Below are positions 17,904 to 23,835 of a stretch of 64,000 bases of DNA, one piece after another. Source of the DNA: Microcella sp. (GTDB lineage Bacteria; Actinomycetota; Actinomycetes; Actinomycetales; Microbacteriaceae); assembly GCF_019739195.1 (NCBI RefSeq), contig NZ_JAHHDS010000002.1, positions 145,535 to 209,534 on the forward strand. Direction: 5' to 3'. The notes beneath the pieces were generated by a model. The model had not been told where the DNA came from and did not search any database. It worked only from the letters and a program-made list of their open reading frames with translations. The stretch's first letter is position 1. Each line of letters starts with the position of its first letter. The position numbers and the translations under genes were made by a program.

Positions 17904-17925
17904 GGGGCGGGCCGAAGCCCGCCCC
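17904..17925 (-). terminator. GC-rich hairpin between rpmA and obgE
   Basis: GGGGCGGGC and GCCCGCCCC form a perfect 9-bp stem with a 4-nt loop, 24 bases past the rpmA stop. Without a T tract it probably attenuates rather than fully ends transcription into obgE, or sets the 3' end of the ribosomal-protein mRNA. Confidence 0.6.
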
Positions 17926-17948
17926 TCGCGTAAACTAAAGCAGCGCTG

Positions 17949-18200
17949 TTAGGCGTTGACGATATTGACGACCTTGCGGCCGCCCTTCTGGCCGAACTCG
18001 ACCGAGCCCGCCGCGAGGGCGAACAGCGTGTCGTCGCCGCCACGGCCGACGTTGGCGCCGGGGTGGAAGTGCGTGCCGCGCTGACGGACGAGGATCTCGC
18101 CGGCCTTGACGACCTGGCCGCCGAACCGCTTCACACCCAGGTACTGGGGGTTCGAGTCGCGACCGTTGCGGGTAGAGGAAGCGCCCTTTTTGTGTGCCAT
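17949..18200 (-). CDS. rpmA: 50S ribosomal protein L27
   Basis: An 83-residue ribosomal protein whose N-terminus reaches the peptidyl-transferase centre. The start [16 protein letters not shown] and the segments [12 protein letters not shown] and [21 protein letters not shown] (here [17 protein letters not shown]) are diagnostic. There is no cleavable N-terminal extension of the firmicute type. It follows rplU by 18 bases in the same transcript. Confidence 0.97.
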   Translation of the reverse strand: MAHKKGASSTRNGRDSNPQYLGVKRFGGQVVKAGEILVRQRGTHFHPGANVGRGGDDTLFALAAGSVEFGQKGGRKVVNIVNA

Positions 18201-18218
18201 GTCTTCTTAGCGCCCTTC

Positions 18219-18527
18219 TTACTTGATGCCGGTGATCTTGACGCGGGTGAGGTCGGCGCGGAAACCCTGGCGCTTCTTGTACCCGGTCTTGTTCTTGAAC
18301 TTCTGGATGACGATCTTCGGGCCGCGCAGGTCGCCCAGCACCTCGGCCGTGACCGTGATCTTCGCGAGCTTCTTGGCGTCGGTCGTGACCGTGTCACCGT
18401 CGACGTGCAGCACGGGGGTCAGCTGAATCGTGCCGTCTTCGCCCGCCTTGACGCGATCGAGCACGACGATCGTGCCGACCTCGACCTTCTCCTGCCGCCC
18501 ACCGGCGCGCACCACTGCGTAGACCAC
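18219..18527 (-). CDS. rplU: 50S ribosomal protein L21
   Basis: A 102-residue large-subunit protein. The start [17 protein letters not shown] (after an initiator GTG), the central [18 protein letters not shown] and the basic end [21 protein letters not shown] (20 or so residues, typical L21 C-terminus) identify it. The GTG at 18527 has AAAGGTG upstream. It is the first gene of the leftward rplU-rpmA-obgE cluster, so the main promoter should lie in the 210 bases upstream. Confidence 0.96.
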   Translation of the reverse strand: MVYAVVRAGGRQEKVEVGTIVVLDRVKAGEDGTIQLTPVLHVDGDTVTTDAKKLAKITVTAEVLGDLRGPKIVIQKFKNKTGYKKRQGFRADLTRVKITGIK

Positions 18528-18737
18528 GTTTCACCTTTGCTCTGTTAGTTCTCTCGAGGACAACTCCTCGCCTCTCACGGGACGCCAGGGGCGCACCGCC
18601 ATGAGGGAGAAATCTTGGGGGTATCGTCGCGGGCACAGCCCAGCGCACACCAACAGTCAAGAATAGCCGACGGCAGGATGCCCGGTCAAACGCGCCCGAA
18701 TCGGGCACTCGCGACACCTCAGCCTACAATCACCAGC
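18528..18737. other. Divergent intergenic region between rplU and DUF4031
   Basis: The 210 bases carry the rplU leader (minus strand) and the start region of the DUF4031 gene (plus strand). I see no clear ribosomal-protein binding structure or riboswitch on the rplU side; a promoter for rplU must lie here but no hexamer pair stands out. Confidence 0.4.
18725..18730 (+). promoter_or_regulatory. -10-like hexamer for the DUF4031 gene
   Basis: TACAAT (five of six to the consensus) ends 7 nt before the ATG at 18738, consistent with leaderless transcription. Confidence 0.55.
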
Positions 18738-19010
18738 ATGGCCGTGCTGATCGACGAACCCGCGTGGCCCGCGCACGGGCGCCTCTGGGGGCACCTGGTG
18801 AGCGATGTCTCTCTCGACGAGCTGCACGCCTTCGCGCGCGCGGCGGGTATTCCCGAGCGCGGCTTCGATCACGACCACTACGACTACCCCGAAGAACGCC
18901 GCGGCGCGCTCATTGCACAGGGTGCTGAGCCGGTCTCGGGCCGCGAGCTCGTCGAGCGATTGCAGGCTTCCGGCCTACGGGTCAGTCAGCGCGAGAAGCG
19001 CGGGCTCTAA
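18738..19010 (+). CDS. DUF4031 domain protein
   Basis: A 90-residue protein matching the pattern I know as DUF4031: MAVLIDEPAWPAHGRLWGHL, SDVSLDELHAFARAAGIPERGFDHDHYDYPEER, and a C-terminal helix ending SQREKRGL (given here in parts: LDELHAFARAAGIPERGF and DHDHYDYPEE). The conserved His and Asp pairs (HGRLWGHL, DHDHYD) suggest metal or nucleotide binding, but no activity is established. The frame is open further upstream, but the ATG at 18738 starts the conserved part and has an ideal leaderless promoter. It is transcribed away from rplU and towards the leftward TIGR03943 operon. Confidence 0.85.
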   Translation: MAVLIDEPAWPAHGRLWGHLVSDVSLDELHAFARAAGIPERGFDHDHYDYPEERRGALIAQGAEPVSGRELVERLQASGLRVSQREKRGL

Positions 19011-19072
19011 GCAGCGCAGCCCACAGCGCCAGCAGCGCGGACTCTAGCCGATCGCAGCACGCATCGACGAGC

Positions 19073-20560
19073 TCACCAGACGGGGCTGAAGCCCTCGAGC
19101 GTGCGCACGACGGCTCCGGTCTCGATGTCAACGATGACCGTCGTGATCGAGGTCGGGCGACCGTTCACGCGGCGCCCGTCTGGCTCAGCATCCACGACCG
19201 AAGGTGTCACCTCGACGGCGACGAACTGGTCGTTGGGCGAGACGGCGAGACTGCCGATGCTGCCCCGGTCGTCGATGGTGCGCAGCAGCAGGCGCGAGGC
19301 TCCCGAGCCGTCGTCGGCGACCAGCAGTGTGCGAAAGGCGCCGCCCGTCGCATCAGGAATCGCGACCTTCTGCACCCAGACCTCGCCGGAGGTGAAGATC
19401 GACTCGCCGCCGAACGCGAGCTCGCCCTCGAAGAGCGAGGGGTTCAGCCGCACCTCCTCACCCGACTCGAGGTCGAGGTAGAGGCCTCCGAACGAGTCAG
19501 AACCCGTGAGCTTGCTCGCATCGGTCGACAACCCGTAGACCGTCGGCACCTGGTCGATCGGCAGCACGAGGCCCGACCCGGCAAGGTCGACCTGCACGAC
19601 CGTCTGGTCGAGCGCGTGCACGATGAGCGTCGAGCCATCGGGAAGGAATTCGCCCGTGATGATCGAGAGCGGCGTGCCGTCGAGGCCGACGACGGGGTTC
19701 ACGGCGCGATCGCCGGCGAGGTCGATGACGGCGAGCGTGTTCGAGTAGGGCGGAATGCCCTGCGCCTCACCCTCGACGGGCGTGCTCGTCAGCACGACCC
19801 CGAGCAGTGTGCCGATCGGCGGCGCGATGAGCTGCTGCACGCGCACGCCCTCGGGCAGTCGGATCTGCTCGAGCGCCCCGCCCGCTACGGGCTGCACCGA
19901 CTCGAGCACGCTGCCGCCCTCGCCATCGTCGCGCGCGAGCACGATGACCCCCTCGACGGGCGCGAAGTGCTGGATGCCCTCTGCCGCCACGACCACCTCG
20001 CCGCGGCCCGAGCCGAGAAGCGGCGCGCTCAGCACCTCATCGCCCGCCTCGTCGCGGTCGAGGTAGAGCACGCTGCCGGGCGCCGTCGTGAAGCGATGCG
20101 TGAAGTCAGAGGTGGCGTCGCGCGCGGTCGCTCCGACATCGCGCACCTCGACCGTGTACTCGGTCGAGTAGCGCAGCCGCTGCTCGAACTGCACGACGAG
20201 CAGATCGTCTTGTACCGAGATGGTGAAGGGCGCGGCAGGCGTGATGATGACCTGCTCGGCGGTCACCTCGGCGAGCGGCTGGTTGGCGAACAGGCGCAAC
20301 TGGGTGCCCGCCTGCTCGGTGACCCGCTGGGGGTCGACGACGGCCGAGCTGAGCTTGGGGCCCTGCAGGGTTCCGAGCAGGAGGAAAACCGCCGAGACGA
20401 CCGCGAGAACGCCGGCGAGCATCCAGAACGTGCGATCGAAGCGGCGCAGGGCGCGCTGAACGCGCAGTCGATGCGAGTGCGCCGCGACACGCGACGCCGC
20501 CGAGCCCTGTTGAGCCGACGACGGCGACGCGTGATCGGGCTCAGAAGAGGTAGGGCTCAC
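19073..20560 (-). CDS. Membrane-anchored extracytoplasmic protein, probable beta-propeller
   Basis: A 495-residue protein with a basic cytoplasmic start, one membrane helix (about 45-65, FWMLAGVLAVVSAVFLLLGT), an Ig-like segment (about 90-160, ending TTAPGSVLYLDRD) and a long beta-rich part with WD/YVTN-like strand spacing but no clear repeat signature. I do not recognise a family. Its GTG overlaps the TIGR03943 gene by 20 bases and GGAG lies about 10 nt upstream, so it is coupled to the permease operon and is probably a surface partner of that system. Its cargo or ligand is unknown. Confidence 0.72.
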   Translation of the reverse strand: MSPTSSEPDHASPSSAQQGSAASRVAAHSHRLRVQRALRRFDRTFWMLAGVLAVVSAVFLLLGTLQGPKLSSAVVDPQRVTEQAGTQLRLFANQPLAEVTAEQVIITPAAPFTISVQDDLLVVQFEQRLRYSTEYTVEVRDVGATARDATSDFTHRFTTAPGSVLYLDRDEAGDEVLSAPLLGSGRGEVVVAAEGIQHFAPVEGVIVLARDDGEGGSVLESVQPVAGGALEQIRLPEGVRVQQLIAPPIGTLLGVVLTSTPVEGEAQGIPPYSNTLAVIDLAGDRAVNPVVGLDGTPLSIITGEFLPDGSTLIVHALDQTVVQVDLAGSGLVLPIDQVPTVYGLSTDASKLTGSDSFGGLYLDLESGEEVRLNPSLFEGELAFGGESIFTSGEVWVQKVAIPDATGGAFRTLLVADDGSGASRLLLRTIDDRGSIGSLAVSPNDQFVAVEVTPSVVDAEPDGRRVNGRPTSITTVIVDIETGAVVRTLEGFSPVW

Positions 20561-21305
20561 GCGGCTGCTCCACCGCCTCGACGGTGTCGGGCTCGATGAC
20601 GATGGCCTGGGTGCTCGACCGCGAGGGGTTGCTCACGAACGGCCCCGAGACCTCGACCCACGCACCCTCGTCGACCGTCGACTGCCAGCCCGGCAGGTAG
20701 ACGGGCACACCGAGCGGCTGCGCGTCGACGGCGCAGCACGTGACCACGAAGCGCGAGACGTAGAACATGTTGTCGGGGTCGTCGCTGTCGGGGGTCACGA
20801 AGCCGAGCAAGGCCGTGGCGGGCTTGCCGTCGAAGAACGAGAGGTCGCTTGTCTGCCGCAGCACCGACGACCACTCGCGCACCGTGAAGCGCGCGATCGC
20901 CTCTGCGTCGGCCGTCGAGGCCTGCTCGAGGTCGGCGGTGTTCGTGCTCGCGGTCGCGTTCACCTCGCGCTGCTCGGCGGTCGCGGTGCTGAGCGTCGCG
21001 GGTGGGATGACCAGCATGCCGAGCGTGAACACCCCTGCGATGGCGGCTGCCGTGAGGCCGAGCATCCGTTCGCGACGAGGCAGTGGCGCCTCATGATCGT
21101 CATCGTGGTCGCGGCGCGTCGTGACGGCGAGCACCGAGAGTACGACCGCGATGACCGACATGATCACCGTGAACAGGATGTAGCGGGGGTGGATGTAGAG
21201 CACGAGCTGCCCGCTGTAGGCAAGCCAGAGCGTGATGGCGGCCATCGTGCCGATGATGACGACACCGCGCCAGCGTTGCACGGCACGCGAGAGACGGTTA
21301 GGCAA
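20541..21305 (-). CDS. TIGR03943 family permease-associated protein
   Basis: A 254-residue membrane protein of the family always found next to UPF0718 permeases. Two helices near the N-terminus (about 14-34 and 40-62) are followed by a charged His/Asp stretch (RRDHDDDHEAPLPRRE), another helix and an extracytoplasmic domain. That domain has the conserved FYVSRFVVTCCAVDAQPLGVPVY signature with a Cys pair (FVVTCCAVDA) and a late GAWVEVSGPF. The likely start is TTG at 21305, which overlaps the permease stop by 8 bases. The adjacent Cys pair suggests metal or redox chemistry; transport substrate is unknown. Confidence 0.85.
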   Translation of the reverse strand: MPNRLSRAVQRWRGVVIIGTMAAITLWLAYSGQLVLYIHPRYILFTVIMSVIAVVLSVLAVTTRRDHDDDHEAPLPRRERMLGLTAAAIAGVFTLGMLVIPPATLSTATAEQREVNATASTNTADLEQASTADAEAIARFTVREWSSVLRQTSDLSFFDGKPATALLGFVTPDSDDPDNMFYVSRFVVTCCAVDAQPLGVPVYLPGWQSTVDEGAWVEVSGPFVSNPSRSSTQAIVIEPDTVEAVEQPREPYLF

Positions 21306-22368
21306 GGTAGTTCACCACCAGTCCGAGGGTGAGGCTCAGCAGACCCACGACCGTCGTCAGCTGCACGAGCGTTCGGGTCGTGTAGGTCGTGCGCATGAGC
21401 GCGAGCATCTTGATGTCGACGATCGGACCGAAGACGAGGAAGGCGACGATCGATCCGGGCAGGAAGGTCGAGGCGAAGGGCAGGATGAAGAACGAGTCGA
21501 CGTTCGCGCAGATCGAGATGATGAAGGCGAGTGCCATCATGGCGAGCACGCTGAACAGCGGGTCGCTGCCGAGCGCGACGAGCACGTCGCGCGGCACGAT
21601 CACTTGAATGCCGCCGGCGACGAGCGCGCCGATGACCAGAGCGGGCAGCAGAATGCTCGACTCGCGCACGAACAGGTCGAGCGTCTGTTCGCGCTTGTTG
21701 CGCGAGTGCGAGTGTCCGTCGTCGAGCCGGCACTGGTCAGCGAAGCGGCCGCTCAGCAGGCTCATCGGCTCGGGGTGCTTGCTGAACAGCCAGCCGAGAA
21801 TGTTCGCGATCGCGAAGCCGCCGAGCAGGCGCGCAATGAGAATGCCGTCGTCAAAGCCGAACGCCTGGTGCGTCGTGATGATCGTGATCGGGTTGAGAAT
21901 CGGCGCAGCGACGAGGAACACCATCGATTCAGGAATCGTGAACCCGCGCCGCACGAGCCCGCGCGCGAGCGGCACGTTGCCGCACTCGCACACCGGCAAA
22001 AACATGCCGAACAGGGAAATCACGGCCCGCCGCCCCCACTGATTGCGGGGCAGGATGCGCAATAGCCAGGCTTCCGGAATCCACACCTGCACGAGAATCG
22101 ACAGCACGATGCCGAGCACGATGAACGGCAACGATTCGACGAGCACGCTCGTCGAGAGGGTGAGCAGGTCTTGCACCGGGTTCGGGATGCCCGCATCGAG
22201 ATTCTCGGCCGTGAACGCCCGCACGGCCACGAGGCCGATGAGCACCGCGGTCGCACTTGCCGCCCACGCGATGTGCACCGGGCGCATGCGCCGAGTGCCC
22301 TCGTGCTCGGCGTGGTCGTGACCCGCGTGCGGGTCGACCCGCTCGAGGTCGGGCTGGCTCTGCGTCAC
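21298..22368 (-). CDS. UPF0718 (DUF318, YraQ-type) permease
   Basis: A 356-residue integral membrane protein with a His-rich cytoplasmic start (DPHAGHDHAEHEGT). The family core is present twice in pattern: the first half has LVESLPFIVLGIVLS and the hallmark PVCECGNVPLARGLVRRG with two cysteines, followed by the helix breaker AAPILNPITI; the second half has FAFIISICANVDSFF-like text (ALAFIISICANVDSFFIL) and PGSIVAFLVFGPIVDIK. About eight helices are visible. The family is thought to move small ions or metalloids, but this is unproven. The GTG at 22368 has a TAGACT hexamer 7 nt upstream, so the operon with TIGR03943 may be leaderless. Confidence 0.88.
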   Translation of the reverse strand: MTQSQPDLERVDPHAGHDHAEHEGTRRMRPVHIAWAASATAVLIGLVAVRAFTAENLDAGIPNPVQDLLTLSTSVLVESLPFIVLGIVLSILVQVWIPEAWLLRILPRNQWGRRAVISLFGMFLPVCECGNVPLARGLVRRGFTIPESMVFLVAAPILNPITIITTHQAFGFDDGILIARLLGGFAIANILGWLFSKHPEPMSLLSGRFADQCRLDDGHSHSRNKREQTLDLFVRESSILLPALVIGALVAGGIQVIVPRDVLVALGSDPLFSVLAMMALAFIISICANVDSFFILPFASTFLPGSIVAFLVFGPIVDIKMLALMRTTYTTRTLVQLTTVVGLLSLTLGLVVNYLA

Positions 22369-22375
22369 GGATTCC

Positions 22376-22381
22376 AGTCTA
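22376..22381 (-). promoter_or_regulatory. -10-like hexamer for the UPF0718 operon
   Basis: TAGACT on the minus strand ends 7 nt before the GTG at 22368. Its TAG is also the stop codon of the upstream gene. Confidence 0.5.
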
Positions 22382-22828
22382 GGCAGGCTTCATGGTGGCA
22401 GCCGTGAGCGAAACCTTCCGGGTCTCCAGCACGACCCGGCTAGACAATCCCACAACACCAGGCAGCGGAACGGTCTTGCCTAACGTCGTCACGACTGCAA
22501 CCTCCGAGAAGAAGGCCGTCCGAGCGCCTTTGCTCATGAAACCTGCATAGGGCTCGGCCAGCAGTCGAGCGAACACGTCCCAGGTGTACGTGCGCTTTCG
22601 CAACCAGCTGACGCACACGATGCCATCTTCTGTGAGCCACACTCCGAGCATGTGAGCGCGAACGGTGACCAACAAGAACCAGGCCCATACGAACGCAACC
22701 ACCACGAAGACAGGGTCAGGTCGAGTCACCTCGAAGTTGCTCACCACGGCGAGAGTTGCCACCACGAGTACGAACCAAGAGAAGCTCAGAGTCACCGTCG
22801 TGAGCCCGCGAACTCTTTGAGTGCTCAC
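22379..22828 (-). CDS. Small two-helix membrane protein, PH-like
   Basis: A 149-residue protein with two N-terminal membrane helices (about 11-30 and 40-58) and a C-terminal beta-rich part of the bacterial PH type: LGVWLTEDGIVCVSWLRKRTYTW, then AFFSEVAVVTTLGKTVPLPGV (both read as strand pairs). Many actinobacteria have similar small membrane PH-domain proteins of unknown role. The GTG at 22828 overlaps the stop of the nucleotidyltransferase gene in a GTGA junction, so the two are translated together. That pairing is unusual and is discussed as a finding. Confidence 0.75.
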   Translation of the reverse strand: MSTQRVRGLTTVTLSFSWFVLVVATLAVVSNFEVTRPDPVFVVVAFVWAWFLLVTVRAHMLGVWLTEDGIVCVSWLRKRTYTWDVFARLLAEPYAGFMSKGARTAFFSEVAVVTTLGKTVPLPGVVGLSSRVVLETRKVSLTAATMKPA

Positions 22829-23154
22829 AGCGGCACGGCTTCGGCCCGGATTCGATCCATCATGGGTCCCGTCCCCCGGTCAGACACGATGTCGACGTTG
22901 CGTCCGAGCAATTCTTCAACGTCGGCCATGAAACCCGCGAGGTCGAAGAGTGATGCGTCGTGGGCGGGGTGCACGAGCAAATCGAGGTCGGAGTCGGGCC
23001 TGGCATCACCGCGAGCGACCGAGCCGAAGACCCGCACATGAGCGAGCTTTCGCTGCTCTGCCGCACGGAGGATCAGTTCACGCGACGCCCTCAACCGCTC
23101 TGCAGTCAAAACTCGGAGCGACTGCTCGAGGCTCGCGACCGTCGAGCTTCTCAT
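22825..23154 (-). CDS. MNT-type nucleotidyltransferase
   Basis: A 109-residue minimal nucleotidyltransferase (KNTase/MNT fold). After an N-terminal helical region (about 1-35) comes VRVFGSVARGDARPDSDLDL, which holds the GS motif and the metal-binding Asp-x-Asp, and a third acidic residue in NVDIVSDRG. In MntA/HepT toxin-antitoxin systems such a protein AMPylates its toxin partner; here the coupled partner is a membrane protein, not a HEPN protein. The ATG at 23154 lies 7 nt past a TATCAT hexamer, so the transcript is probably leaderless. Confidence 0.87.
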   Translation of the reverse strand: MRSSTVASLEQSLRVLTAERLRASRELILRAAEQRKLAHVRVFGSVARGDARPDSDLDLLVHPAHDASLFDLAGFMADVEELLGRNVDIVSDRGTGPMMDRIRAEAVPL

Positions 23155-23161
23155 GGTCGCG

Positions 23162-23167
23162 ATGATA
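23162..23167 (-). promoter_or_regulatory. -10-like hexamer for the nucleotidyltransferase gene
   Basis: TATCAT on the minus strand ends 7 nt before the ATG at 23154, with no Shine-Dalgarno sequence between. Confidence 0.5.
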
Positions 23168-23264
23168 ACGCGGACGTATCAGGGCCGAGCAGTTACGACG
23201 TCCCGCGGGTGCATTGTGGACTCGCTCTGGCCCGCGCCGCCCGCAGGGTGTCAGAGGTCGCGAG

Positions 23265-23270
23265 TACCAT
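23265..23270 (+). promoter_or_regulatory. -10-like hexamer for the toxin-antitoxin operon
   Basis: TACCAT ends 6 nt before the antitoxin ATG at 23277, matching the leaderless pattern seen at other genes here. Confidence 0.5.
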
Positions 23271-23276
23271 GCCCTT

Positions 23277-23498
23277 ATGGTCGATCCACTACTCATGGAG
23301 CAGGTGAAGCGCCTCGATGTCGCAGGACGCCTCGAGCTGATCGGCGAACTCTGGCAATCACTCGACCACGACGAGCTCGAGGTCACTCACGCAGACAATG
23401 CCCTTATCGACGAACGACTTGACGACATGAAGCGTCACCCAGATGCGAGTGCGTCGTGGGACGACGTGGCGGCTCGGTTGCGCGCACGTCTGCCGTGA
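23277..23498 (+). CDS. Addiction-module antitoxin, PF09720-like
   Basis: A 73-residue protein of the short antitoxin family found with ParE/RelE toxins. The helical pattern MEQVKRLDVAGRLELIGELW with a following EVTHADNALIDERLDDMKRH and a late SASWDDV is typical: the SW(D/E)-V ending is a family mark. It should neutralise the downstream toxin and may repress its own promoter. I took the ATG at 23277 instead of the upstream in-frame ATG because it starts the conserved part and follows a -10-like hexamer by 6 nt. Its stop overlaps the toxin GTG. Confidence 0.8.
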   Translation: MVDPLLMEQVKRLDVAGRLELIGELWQSLDHDELEVTHADNALIDERLDDMKRHPDASASWDDVAARLRARLP

Positions 23499-23800
23499 CG
23501 GCAACCGTCGTCCTTCGCGAAGCCGCCCAGCGCGATATCGAGCTCGCACTCGACTGGTACCTTGCTGTCGCCCCTGAGTACGCAGATCGATTTCTGTCAG
23601 ATCTCGATGCCACTCTCCGCGGCGTTGCTGACGCTCCGCGCGCATATCGTTCTGTCTACGGCCACGTTCGGCGCGCGGCACTGCGCCGATTTCCGTACCT
23701 CGTGTGGTTCATCTACCTCGACGACACCGACTCGGTCGTCGTGCTCGCCGTGACTCACCAGAGACAAGATCCGAAGGTCGTGAAAACCGCCGCGCTCTAG
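23495..23800 (+). CDS. ParE/RelE-superfamily toxin
   Basis: A 101-residue protein of the RelE/ParE toxin fold. The start VVLREAAQRDIELALDWY is the usual first strand and helix, AYRSVYGHVRRAALRRFPYLVWF holds the basic central strands, and VVVLAVTHQRQDP is the conserved C-terminal strand with the His/Arg pair seen in ParE-type toxins. RelE-type members cut mRNA on ribosomes; ParE-type members act on gyrase, and the sequence alone does not decide. The GTG at 23495 overlaps the antitoxin stop (GTGA), giving coupled translation. Confidence 0.85.
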   Translation: MTATVVLREAAQRDIELALDWYLAVAPEYADRFLSDLDATLRGVADAPRAYRSVYGHVRRAALRRFPYLVWFIYLDDTDSVVVLAVTHQRQDPKVVKTAAL

Positions 23801-23835
23801 CAAGCGCGCGCACTTGACCGACGGGTGACTCAGTT

